DNA from: an unicellular cyanobacterium SU3
GTDB taxonomy: Bacteria > Cyanobacteriota > Cyanobacteriia > Cyanobacteriales > Microcystaceae
Assembly (NCBI GenBank): GCA_002172675.1
Contig: NETF01000208.1
Span: 1 to 64,000, forward strand
DNA: 64,000 nt
Direction of reading: 5' to 3'
Shown: positions 28,604 through 36,644 of the stretch, in pieces
Numbering within the stretch: position 1 is the first letter of the stretch
Layout: each line of letters starts with the position of its first letter
Notes under the pieces: generated by a model
Seen by the model: only the letters and a program-made list of their open reading frames with translations
The model's database searches: none
Told to the model about the DNA's origin: nothing
Made by a program: the position numbers and the translations under genes

Positions 28604-28643
28604 AAAAAAGGGACAATATATAGTTTATGATTGTCCCTTTTTT
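28604..28643 (+). terminator. Rho-independent terminator of bicA-antiporter unit
   Basis: AAAAAAGGGACAAT, a 12-base loop and ATTGTCCCTTTTTT form a 14-bp stem with A-run and T-run. The symmetry would allow it to work in either direction. Confidence 0.8.
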
Positions 28644-28672
28644 CACGTTTCATGGTAAACTAATAGGCCGAT

Positions 28673-29179
28673 ATGGTAAAAGCAGTAAAAATGACAAAAA
28701 GAAACCCGTCGAAAAACAGGTTGAAAAATTTCATTATTAAAGCAATTAAATTATTAAAAGATGATAATTTTATGGTAGGCATTCACATTGTTGAGAATGT
28801 CGTTTCTAAAGTTCTATCTATTGCTTTAGTTATTGTAATTGGTGTTTCTTTATTTGATTTATCTTTAGTATTAGTCAGAGACCTTTTTTCTGCCGAACCA
28901 GTAGGTTTTTTTAATAAAACATTAATAGAAATTTTTGGATTATTTCTTAATGTATTAATTGCTTTAGAACTATTAGAAAATGTTACAGCTTATCTAAGAA
29001 AACATATTGTTCAAGTTGAATTAGTTGTGGTAACTGCCTTAATCGCAGTAGCTAGAAAGATTATAATTTTTGATCCGACTAAATATGCTAAAAATGACTT
29101 AATTGCTTTGGCTTTTGCTTGTCTTGCTTTAGCCGCTAGTTATGCTATAATTCGCTTTATTAATCACCAATCTAATTAG
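28673..29179 (+). CDS. PsiE-family membrane protein
   Basis: The 168-residue protein has four hydrophobic segments after a basic N-terminal tail. Patterns GIHIVENVVSKVLSIALV (about 37-54), LNVLIALELLENVTAYL (about 97-113) and VTALIAVARKIIIFD (about 125-139) fit the phosphate-starvation-inducible E (PsiE) family. The role of the family is unknown; the phosphate link comes from E. coli regulation and should not be assumed here. ATG 28673 was chosen; ATG 28691 is an alternative. It lies 72 bases before the mrp-type genes on the same strand and may lead their transcript. Confidence 0.75.
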   Translation: MVKAVKMTKRNPSKNRLKNFIIKAIKLLKDDNFMVGIHIVENVVSKVLSIALVIVIGVSLFDLSLVLVRDLFSAEPVGFFNKTLIEIFGLFLNVLIALELLENVTAYLRKHIVQVELVVVTALIAVARKIIIFDPTKYAKNDLIALAFACLALAASYAIIRFINHQSN

Positions 29180-29250
29180 GTTAGGAGAAAATAGTGACTA
29201 ATCTATCTTGAGTATGTGCGAAAGCTAAAATTTTTTAAATATTATTAAGG

Positions 29251-29613
29251 ATGAACTTACTATTTATTATGTTAGAAGCTTTTATTTTTGCGACAATTTT
29301 ATTCGGTTTTTTTGGCATTATTATTAAAGAGAATTTAATGATGAAAATCATTGGTATGGATGTGATGAGTACAGGAGTGATTGCTTATTATGTTTTGATT
29401 TCGTCAAGAAATGGTCTATTTACACCAATTATGAATGAAACTACCCATAATGATTATGCTGATCCTGTTCCGCAAGCCGTTATTTTAACTGCCATTGTTA
29501 TTGGCTTTTCTATTCAAGCATTAATGTTAGTGGGTGTGATGAAATTAGCTCACAATAATCCAACTCTAGAAACTAAGGAAATCGAAAAAAATAATACCCC
29601 TGCTAAGAGTTAG
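29251..29613 (+). CDS. mrpC: Mrp/Mnh antiporter subunit C (NuoK-like)
   Basis: The 120-residue protein has three membrane segments of the NuoK type: an N-terminal hydrophobic segment, MMKIIGMDVMSTGVIAYYV in the middle, and DPVPQAVILTAIVIGFSIQA (about 71-90) near the end. The DPxPQAxxLTAIVI signature is characteristic of MrpC/MnhC. It is a membrane subunit of the multi-protein Na+/H+ antiporter. It is the first of seven same-strand genes ending at 33348. Confidence 0.88.
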   Translation: MNLLFIMLEAFIFATILFGFFGIIIKENLMMKIIGMDVMSTGVIAYYVLISSRNGLFTPIMNETTHNDYADPVPQAVILTAIVIGFSIQALMLVGVMKLAHNNPTLETKEIEKNNTPAKS

Positions 29614-29663
29614 TTATTGAAATTTACAAATTCTCACCATTTTAAACTTAATAAAAACCTCTA

Positions 29664-31121
29664 ATGAAAGCCTTAACAATTGTTTGGATAGCCCTACCTT
29701 TATTTATTGGATTTAGTATTTATTTATTGCCTAACATGGCTCGCTACCTTGCTTTAGGAGTAGCTATATTTTCCTTGGGTTATGCTTTAAAAATCTTTAA
29801 TATTGAGTCTCTTTTAGAGTTTCAATTGCTGGATAATTTTGGGGTTATTCTCTCAATTGATAATTTAAGTGGCTTTTTTATTCTGACCAATGCTTTAGTT
29901 ACCTTAGCAGTCCTTTTTTACTGTTGGCAAAGTGACAAAACAGCCTTTTTCTATACTCAAATTATCATCCTACATGGAAGCGTCAATGCTACGTTTATTT
30001 GTGCTGACTTTATTAGTTTATATGTTGCCCTAGAAGTGATCAGTATTGCTTCATTTTTACTCATCGCCTATCCGAGAAGCGATCGCTCAATCTGGGTAGG
30101 ATTGCGTTATCTGTTTGTCAGTAATGTGGCCATGCTATTTTATTTAGTAGGGGCAGTATTGGTGTATCAGTCCCATAATTCCTTTAGTTTTGCTGGTTTG
30201 AAGGGATCACCCCCAGAAGCGATCGCACTCATCTTTCTGGGACTTTTGGCCAAAGGCGGTATATTTGTATCAGGTTTATGGCTACCCTTAACCCATTCCG
30301 AGTCCGAAACCCCAGTTTCTGCTATGTTATCGGGAGTGGTTGTCAAAGCGGGAGTTTATCCCCTTACTCGTTGCGCTTTGATGGTGAGTGAAGTCGATCC
30401 CATTGTCCGCATTTTCGGCGCGGGGACAGCCTTATTAGGGGTGGGTTTTGCTGTGTTTGAAAAAGATACTAAACGGATGTTAGCTTTTCATACGGTTTCC
30501 CAGTTAGGCTTTATTTTAGCCGCCCCAGAGGTAGGAGGATTTTATGCTTTAACCCATGGCTTAGTCAAGTCTGCTTTATTTTTAATAGCAGGGGTTTTAC
30601 CCAGTCGTAACTTCAAAGAATTAAAACATTTACCCATTCATACACCAGTTTGGATCGCTTTGGTGATGGCTAGTTTTTCTATTTCGGGATTTCCTTTATT
30701 ATCCGGGTTTGGGGCAAAAGTATTAACCATGAAAAACCTTTTACCGTGGCAAGTCATTGCCATGAATATTGCTGCTTTGGGTACAGCCATATCCTTTGCT
30801 AAATTTATTTTTCTGCCTCATTCCAAAACAGGAGAAAGTAAGGTTAAAGCCGGGTTATGGCCAGCGATAATACTTTTATTAGGTGGATTAGTTTTGGCTA
30901 ATGGAATTTATTATGAAGCTTATACGATTAAAAACACTATTAAACCTTTAATTACTATTTTCTTAGGATGGTTAGCTTATTACTTCTTGTTTCAAAAAGC
31001 TATGGTCAAATTACCTCGTACGGCTGAAAACTTTGATCATTTAATTGGGGTAATGAGTTTAATGTTAATGTTTCTATTTTGGCTGGTATTATCTCCAGGT
31101 ATTCGGGGAGTTACCGGGTAA
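29664..31121 (+). CDS. mrpD: Mrp/Mnh antiporter subunit D (proton-translocating, NuoN/M-like)
   Basis: The 485-residue membrane protein belongs to the complex I proton-pump family. It has about 13-14 hydrophobic segments. Marks include FISLYVALEVISIASFLLI (about residues 117-135, with the conserved Glu), GGIFVSGLWLPLTHSESETP near 198, VKAGVYPLTRC near 230, and KRMLAFHTVSQLGFIL near 270. It is the only NuoL/M/N-like pump subunit in the cluster; no full-length MrpA is seen. It follows mrpC by 50 bases. Confidence 0.88.
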   Translation: MKALTIVWIALPLFIGFSIYLLPNMARYLALGVAIFSLGYALKIFNIESLLEFQLLDNFGVILSIDNLSGFFILTNALVTLAVLFYCWQSDKTAFFYTQIIILHGSVNATFICADFISLYVALEVISIASFLLIAYPRSDRSIWVGLRYLFVSNVAMLFYLVGAVLVYQSHNSFSFAGLKGSPPEAIALIFLGLLAKGGIFVSGLWLPLTHSESETPVSAMLSGVVVKAGVYPLTRCALMVSEVDPIVRIFGAGTALLGVGFAVFEKDTKRMLAFHTVSQLGFILAAPEVGGFYALTHGLVKSALFLIAGVLPSRNFKELKHLPIHTPVWIALVMASFSISGFPLLSGFGAKVLTMKNLLPWQVIAMNIAALGTAISFAKFIFLPHSKTGESKVKAGLWPAIILLLGGLVLANGIYYEAYTIKNTIKPLITIFLGWLAYYFLFQKAMVKLPRTAENFDHLIGVMSLMLMFLFWLVLSPGIRGVTG

Positions 31122-31167
31122 AATTGGTTTCCATACTGATAAAAACTTATGAGGAGTAACTGTTCCT

Positions 31168-31557
31168 ATGATCTCTTATTTAGATTTATTATTAAAATTG
31201 ACTATCTGGTTTTTACTAACATCTGATGTGAGTCTGGCTAACATTATTATTGGCGTAACCATTTGTGTATTATTACCTCGAAAACTCACCTCACCCGGAA
31301 AACTCAAAGATTGGTTTCGTGCCTTAGTAGAAGTTTTAATTGCTATTCCTCAAGCTTACGTCGAAGCTATAGAAATTATGTTATTTCCCCATAAGCAAGA
31401 AGACATAAAAATGGAAAGGGTTAAACCGCGAAGAACCCCTGGTTTGATTTTTTTAGATATCTTTTTAATTACCTTTACTCCAAAAACTATTGTTTTAAAA
31501 TATCACGAAGAAGGATGGTATGAAGTCCATCGTATTAAACGGAGAAAAACATCATGA
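31168..31557 (+). CDS. mrpE: Mrp/Mnh antiporter subunit E
   Basis: The 129-residue protein has two N-terminal hydrophobic segments, then IPQAYVEAIEIMLFPHKQE and a C-terminal cytoplasmic domain ending in a basic RIKRRKTS tail. This order matches MrpE/MnhE. Its stop overlaps the start of mrpF (ATGA at 31554-31557), suggesting translational coupling. It follows mrpD by 46 bases, with a GAGGAG ribosome site before the ATG. Confidence 0.85.
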   Translation: MISYLDLLLKLTIWFLLTSDVSLANIIIGVTICVLLPRKLTSPGKLKDWFRALVEVLIAIPQAYVEAIEIMLFPHKQEDIKMERVKPRRTPGLIFLDIFLITFTPKTIVLKYHEEGWYEVHRIKRRKTS

Positions 31558-31811
31558 ACTTAATCTTAATTATTATGATTTTAGCCTTACTAATACCCAT
31601 CTATGAAGCTTGCAAAGATAGCGATATTTGGCAAAAAATGTTAGCATTTGCTAGTATTGCTACTAAAACATCTGTTATGATCTTAGTAATTTCTGTATTA
31701 AGAGATGACTGGATGATCGGTGTTGTAGGGGTTCTTATACTAAGTTTGGGTAACGCTTCTTTAATGTTACTAGCACAAATTTTAAAACGAATGAAAATAA
31801 TAGAAAGTTAA
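31554..31811 (+). CDS. mrpF: Mrp/Mnh antiporter subunit F
   Basis: This 85-residue protein has three short hydrophobic segments (LILIIMILALLIPIYEA first), a size and layout typical of MrpF/MnhF. It overlaps mrpE by four bases. The assignment rests on position and topology more than on a sharp motif, since the family is short and variable. It is followed after 27 bases by mrpG. Confidence 0.75.
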   Translation: MNLILIIMILALLIPIYEACKDSDIWQKMLAFASIATKTSVMILVISVLRDDWMIGVVGVLILSLGNASLMLLAQILKRMKIIES

Positions 31812-31838
31812 CAACTTTTTTGCTAAAATACTAAAATT

Positions 31839-32117
31839 ATGATTACCTATTTAAGTTACTTTTGTATCGGTGTTGGTTTAATCTTTTGGTTTTGGGGAAC
31901 CTTTCCCTTAGTGGGCGATCGCTCAGTTTTATATAAACTTCATAGTCTATCGGTAGCTGATACCCTAGGATCAATGAGTATTATTTTTGGACTCTTTTTA
32001 AAGATACCCAGTGAATGGCCGTTATTAATTTTAGCTATTCTTTCTCTGGCCATTTGGAACACAGTCTTAGGTTATGTTTTAGCTTACTGTTCTAGTAGTG
32101 AAGATAATCAACAATAA
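31839..32117 (+). CDS. mrpG: Mrp/Mnh antiporter subunit G
   Basis: The 92-residue protein has three hydrophobic segments and the MrpG signature VLYKLHSLSVADTLGSMSII (about 29-48), in which the K-L-H-x-L-S-x-x-D-T-L-G core is strongly conserved. It lies between mrpF and the DUF4040 gene on the same strand. Confidence 0.85.
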   Translation: MITYLSYFCIGVGLIFWFWGTFPLVGDRSVLYKLHSLSVADTLGSMSIIFGLFLKIPSEWPLLILAILSLAIWNTVLGYVLAYCSSSEDNQQ

Positions 32118-32146
32118 TCAATCTTGTCTATTTTTCTATTTCTAAA

Positions 32147-32689
32147 ATGACTGACATTTATATCTATGTTATCGCCGCTTTATTACCCCTTTCTGCTTGT
32201 TTAACCGTTTTACAAGTTAATCCTTATCATGCCTTAGTGATTCGGGGAATTTTAGGAGCGATCGCTGCTTTGGTTTATGCTATGTTTGGAGCAGCAGATG
32301 TGGCTTTAACCGAAGCATTAGTCGGTACCATGTTAGCGATTACGCTTTATGGGGTTGCCGTTCGTTCTTCGATGGTAATGCGTCTAGGAATCATAGAAAA
32401 GGAAAATACTAATCAAGATAAGTTTAACCAATTAGTCGATAATTTAAGAACCATTTTAAATCAATATCATCTGCGATTAGAACTGGTATGCTATCAAGAC
32501 AAAAATCAATTAGATCAAGCCTTAAAAAATAAAGACATTCATGGAACTTGTCAAGAACAAATAGATAGTGATTCTAGCTACGAAATGGTAACTCGAATTA
32601 AGCGACTTTATGAAATTATCAAACCCCACCTATCATCATCTTTAATTACTTATATTAACCCCTCAGATACCAAGGAGAAACAGTCATGA
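32147..32689 (+). CDS. DUF4040/MbhD-like Mrp subunit (MrpA C-terminal-like)
   Basis: The first 80 residues hold three hydrophobic segments with GAIAALVYAMFGAADVALTE (about 38-57), a signature of the DUF4040 domain found at the C-terminal part of MrpA and in MbhD of hydrogenases. Residues 85-180 form a soluble, charged extension (LRLELVCYQDKNQLDQAL region) that I do not recognise. In standard Mrp systems this domain is fused to a NuoL-like pump in MrpA; here it stands alone. Its stop overlaps the start of mrpB (ATGA, 32686-32689). Confidence 0.8.
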   Translation: MTDIYIYVIAALLPLSACLTVLQVNPYHALVIRGILGAIAALVYAMFGAADVALTEALVGTMLAITLYGVAVRSSMVMRLGIIEKENTNQDKFNQLVDNLRTILNQYHLRLELVCYQDKNQLDQALKNKDIHGTCQEQIDSDSSYEMVTRIKRLYEIIKPHLSSSLITYINPSDTKEKQS

Positions 32690-33348
32690 AATGGGTTTAT
32701 CTCGTTGCAGGAATCGCACTATATGTGAAAATGTTAGTCATGCCTAACCCTATGGCTGAAATGGTCGATCTTTCCATTGTTGAAAGCGTCGTACAAGATA
32801 GTGGGGTTCCCAATGCTGTCTCTGGGATCATTTTCCGTAACCGTCTCTATGACACGATTTTTGAGGTGGTTGTTTTCACCCTTGCAGTGATGGGTGTTCG
32901 CTTTCTTATGTCCAATGAACAACCTTTAACCCACATTTATCAATTTAACGATCAGCCTTCTATTGTGTTAGCAAGGTTAGGGGCGACTATTGCTGCATTA
33001 GTTAGCATTGAACTCGCTATTAGAGGACATCTTAGCCCCGGAGGAGGATTTGCTGCTGGCGTTGCTGGAGGAACCGCTATTGGTTTGATTGCCATTACTT
33101 CTCCTCCTGAATGGATGCAAAAACTTTATCAACGTTGGCAAGCAGCCACTTGGGAAAAAATTTCTGTGCTTATTTTTATAATTTTAGCGGTTATTACTTT
33201 AATTGGTTTAGAGTTGCCCTATGGAGAAATGGGAAGTTTACTCAGTGGTGGAATCATACCCATTCTCAATATTTTAGTCGCCATTAAAGTGGCTTTAGGT
33301 TCTTGGGCCGTGATTTTAATTTTCATTCGTTATCGAGGATTACTTTAA
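32686..33348 (+). CDS. mrpB: Mrp/Mnh antiporter subunit B
   Basis: In 220 residues there are two parts. The N-terminal half contains VPNAVSGIIFRNRLYDTIFE (about 41-60) and a hydrophobic helix, resembling the MbhE-like end of MrpA. The C-terminal half is MnhB-like, with RGHLSPGGGFAAGVAGGTAI near 119-138. The gene therefore probably combines MrpA-tail and MrpB functions. It is the last gene of the run and converges on the P-type ATPase gene 15 bases away. Confidence 0.85.
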   Translation: MKWVYLVAGIALYVKMLVMPNPMAEMVDLSIVESVVQDSGVPNAVSGIIFRNRLYDTIFEVVVFTLAVMGVRFLMSNEQPLTHIYQFNDQPSIVLARLGATIAALVSIELAIRGHLSPGGGFAAGVAGGTAIGLIAITSPPEWMQKLYQRWQAATWEKISVLIFIILAVITLIGLELPYGEMGSLLSGGIIPILNILVAIKVALGSWAVILIFIRYRGLL

Positions 33349-33363
33349 CCAGGGAAAAAGGTG

Positions 33364-35259
33364 TTATTTTAACAGACGTAAACCATTGAGAGTTACCAAT
33401 AAAGTCGAACCTTCATGGCCAATAACTCCCAACGGTAAATCAATACTACCGACTAAATTAGCCAGTAAGAGTAAAAAAATAAATAACAAAGCAAAGGTAA
33501 TATTTTGTTGAATAATGCCATTGGCACGACGACCTAATTCAATAGCTTGGGATAATTTCACTAAATTGTCCGACATTAAAACAATATCGGCACTTTCTAA
33601 GGCCACATCGGTTCCGCCCACTCCCATTGCTATGCCTACCGTCGCAGCAGCTAAGGCCGGAGCATCATTAATACCGTCTCCTACCATGGCCACCATTTGA
33701 TACTGTTTCTCTAGTTGATCAATGACAGCGAGTTTATCTTCTGGTAATAATTCAGCATGAACTTGATCTAAATTTAGCATCTCGGCTACACTATGGGCGG
33801 TACGTTGATTATCTCCTGTTACCATAGCAGTGGCTTCAATGCCCAATTTTTTTAAACGAGCGATCGCCTGATGAGCTTCTGGTTTAAGGGTATCAGCAAC
33901 GGCAATCATACCTATTACCTCTTGCTCTACACTCACCCAAACAACGGTTTTACCGTCATTTTCTAGGGTATGACTGGCTTGTTTCAACACTTCAGAGTCA
34001 ACTTTTGTGATTATTTTGCCCACTGTCACCTTTTTTCCGTCTATTTCTCCGACAATACCTTGACCGGTTTTAGCTTGTATCTTGATGGCACTTTGCCAAG
34101 ATAGGTTTGCTGTTTTTGCTGCTTGTACAATGGCTTGGCCAATGGGGTGTTCTGAGCCTGACTCAATGGCCGCAGCCAATCTTAGTACACTTTCTCTCGA
34201 CTGTTGGGTTGCGGGAATGATATCAACGACCTCTAAATGTCCCATAGTTAACGTGCCTGTTTTATCAAAGGCGATCGCTTTAACTCGTCCCATTTTCTCT
34301 AGTTGCGCCCCATTTTTAAACAAGATTCCCTGTCTAGCACCACTGGCAATACCCGATAATAAAGTGGGCATAATTGAAGCCATCAAAGCACAAGGAGAAG
34401 CCACCACCAAAAAAATAAGCATCCGATAAATAGTCGTTTCCCAGTCCCAACCCAAGATAAAAGGGGGTAAAATAGCCAAAACTATGGCTAAGAACACAAT
34501 AACCTTAGAATATCCTCTCTCAAAACGTTCTACAAATTCTTGAGATGGAGGAGCTTGAGTTTGTGCTTGTTCGACTAAACGAATAACTCTTTGAATCAGA
34601 CTGCTTTCTGGCGGTTGTTCGACCCTCAATTTTAAGACACCATTGCCATTGAGCGTCCCTGCAAACACTTCATCCCCAATGATTTTATCGACAGGAACCG
34701 ATTCTCCTGTGATGGACGCTTGATCAACGATGCTTTCTCCTTCGATAATAATGCCATCAGTAGGAATCATTTCTCCAGGTTTAACTAATACGCGATCGCC
34801 GACTTGTAACTGGGAGATAGCAACATTTTTTTCCCCATCCTTGTTTATTACCCTAGCGGTATCGGGAGTGACTGCCATTAACGATTGAATATTACGTTCG
34901 GTACGCTCCATGGCAAAGCTTTCTAAAGCACCACTCATGGCAAAAATGAGAATTAAAATCCCCCCGTCAACAATTAAATGATACTCCTGTTGCCATAACC
35001 CTAAACCAGCAGCCCCTAGTGCTGCGACAATCATCAATAAATCGACATCTAACTCTTTTTCTTGCCAAAGGGTTGTTATTCCTTCTTTTGTGCTTTCATA
35101 ACCACCAATGACATAAGCTATGATCAATATCAATATTCCTAAACTAACCCAGTTAAAATGAAAAGACACCACACCAAGCATCAGTAAAAGACCACAGGTT
35201 ACGGTTGCATAAGCTTGGGCGTATTTCGGCGAAATTCTAATTAACGGAAGTTGAGTCAT
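33364..35259 (-). CDS. Heavy-metal P1B-type ATPase (P1B-4-like, CoaT/HMA1 type)
   Basis: The 631-residue membrane pump has ATPase marks TGESVPV near 195, the phosphorylated Asp in DKTGTLT near 331, and MVGDGINDAPAL near 540. The membrane metal motif is SPC (about residues 287-289, ASPCALMA), not CPC. The last helix carries HEGSTLLVTLNGLRLL. SPC with HEGxT is the P1B-4 pattern, linked to Co2+ and other divalent ions (CoaT of Synechocystis, plant HMA1). There is no N-terminal metal-binding HMA domain. No CoaR-type regulator gene is adjacent. Metal specificity is inferred, not shown. Confidence 0.87.
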   Translation of the reverse strand: MTQLPLIRISPKYAQAYATVTCGLLLMLGVVSFHFNWVSLGILILIIAYVIGGYESTKEGITTLWQEKELDVDLLMIVAALGAAGLGLWQQEYHLIVDGGILILIFAMSGALESFAMERTERNIQSLMAVTPDTARVINKDGEKNVAISQLQVGDRVLVKPGEMIPTDGIIIEGESIVDQASITGESVPVDKIIGDEVFAGTLNGNGVLKLRVEQPPESSLIQRVIRLVEQAQTQAPPSQEFVERFERGYSKVIVFLAIVLAILPPFILGWDWETTIYRMLIFLVVASPCALMASIMPTLLSGIASGARQGILFKNGAQLEKMGRVKAIAFDKTGTLTMGHLEVVDIIPATQQSRESVLRLAAAIESGSEHPIGQAIVQAAKTANLSWQSAIKIQAKTGQGIVGEIDGKKVTVGKIITKVDSEVLKQASHTLENDGKTVVWVSVEQEVIGMIAVADTLKPEAHQAIARLKKLGIEATAMVTGDNQRTAHSVAEMLNLDQVHAELLPEDKLAVIDQLEKQYQMVAMVGDGINDAPALAAATVGIAMGVGGTDVALESADIVLMSDNLVKLSQAIELGRRANGIIQQNITFALLFIFLLLLANLVGSIDLPLGVIGHEGSTLLVTLNGLRLLK

Positions 35260-35603
35260 GGCTAAAGGAAATAAAAGTTAACTATAGCAATCAGGAATGA
35301 TTCATGAAATATTTTTTTCTATCTTTTGCCTCTTGCCTCTTGCCTTAGACTCAGATTTAATTCTCACAACTGATGACTTATTGCTATATTTACCCATTGA
35401 CTTAGTTGACTAAAGTAAAGATTATCAAAACTAATTGAAAGAGAATCTTAATTATTCTACTGCAATTTTAGAGTGATTTGTTGAGACAAGCATGATCCTT
35501 GAATTAAGAAAATATTAAGGAATATCTCTCATAAACTCCATACTCATAACGAATAAAAGCTTAAATTTTGTTCTGAATCGAGAAAGGTATGGTTCAATGT
35601 TAT

Positions 35604-35618
35604 TGAGAATAATTCTTA
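35604..35618. promoter_or_regulatory. Fur/Zur-like palindrome
   Basis: TGAGAATAATTCTTA fits the cyanobacterial Zur box TGATAAT-N-ATTATCA at 11 of 14 defined positions, with dyad symmetry around the central A. It lies 20 bases before the YwiC-like gene and in the divergent region from the metal ATPase, so it could control either. The rest of 35260-35637 is AT-rich, with a TTTTGCCTCTTGCCTCTTGCC tract near 35327 and no gene. Confidence 0.4.
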
Positions 35619-35637
35619 TCAAACGGGTTTTGATTTT

Positions 35638-36477
35638 ATGGCACTCTCCTCTTTTCCATTCCTCACTGACAACCTTAATGCCAAAAAATCCCCTAACATA
35701 CTTCTTTGGTGTCGCCCAACCTTCGCCCCGGAACAAGGTGTCTTTTTGGTGTTGTTGGGTTCTTTTTTAACCGGTGCTGCTTTAGCCCAACATTGGAATC
35801 AATGGACGAATCTAGCGTTATTCTGTAGCTTTGTGACGTTACAGATGGAACATCCTTATGTGGTGCAACTGAAACAAAGGAAAAGTTGGAAACCTCGTTT
35901 TTTGATTTGGGGGGGAATTTATGGGATAAGTGCGCTCAGTATCGCTATCATTCTTTGGTTTCACTCCCCAGGATTATTAGCTATTTACGCTTTAGTCGTG
36001 ATAGCCTTGATTGCTGATGGTATTGCTGTGGTTAACCAAAAGCACAAGTCCATTGTTAACGAAATTATCAGCTTTGCAGCGATTTCTCTAGCAGCACCTT
36101 TAGCTTATGGTGCCACCACGGGACATCTCTCGATTGAAGCAATAGGGATGTGGATTTTGAACACCTTATTTTTTAGTAGTGGGATTTACACTATCAAGCT
36201 ACGGAAGAAAAAAACTCGCTCATTGAAACCAGGGATCATCTATCATGGTATATCAGTGATCATTTTAGCTGGACTATACAGTGTCAATTGTTTATCCTTG
36301 ATTACAGCTTTATCTTTTGCTGTAGCCTTAATTAAATTTGGTATCATCACTTGTGTATTAAACTGGTATCGTCAAGCAAAGTTTCACTCCATTGCTATTT
36401 TTGAAACCAGATTTAGTTTAATTTATGTTGCGATTGCTTCTATTAGTGTTCTTCCGGCACATTTACCTCCTAGATAG
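35638..36477 (+). CDS. YwiC-like integral membrane protein
   Basis: The 279-residue protein has about eight hydrophobic segments. The N-terminal part APEQGVFLVLLGSFLTGAAL (about 30-49) and the following topology resemble the YwiC family (in Bacillus next to nitrate-respiration genes, role unknown). Positively charged loops such as IKLRKKKTRSLK separate the helices. ATG 35638 is the first in-frame start. It is divergent from the metal ATPase, with a Fur/Zur-like box 20 bases upstream. Family assignment is moderate. Confidence 0.65.
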   Translation: MALSSFPFLTDNLNAKKSPNILLWCRPTFAPEQGVFLVLLGSFLTGAALAQHWNQWTNLALFCSFVTLQMEHPYVVQLKQRKSWKPRFLIWGGIYGISALSIAIILWFHSPGLLAIYALVVIALIADGIAVVNQKHKSIVNEIISFAAISLAAPLAYGATTGHLSIEAIGMWILNTLFFSSGIYTIKLRKKKTRSLKPGIIYHGISVIILAGLYSVNCLSLITALSFAVALIKFGIITCVLNWYRQAKFHSIAIFETRFSLIYVAIASISVLPAHLPPR

Positions 36478-36644
36478 AAAATAAGATAATGTTTTTTAGT
36501 CCATGAAAATTCAATAATCTTGACTCATTATGAAGTTCCTATAAGATTAGGACTCATTGCATTCTATCTCGATGTTTAAGTCTTTCTCCTCATATTAAAA
36601 ATAGAGACTATAATGATTAAGGTAATCAGCTAAGATTAACCTTA

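Noticed and set aside
35515-35736. 73-codon minus-strand frame in the divergent region
   Set aside because: It overlaps the YwiC-like start and lacks any recognisable features.
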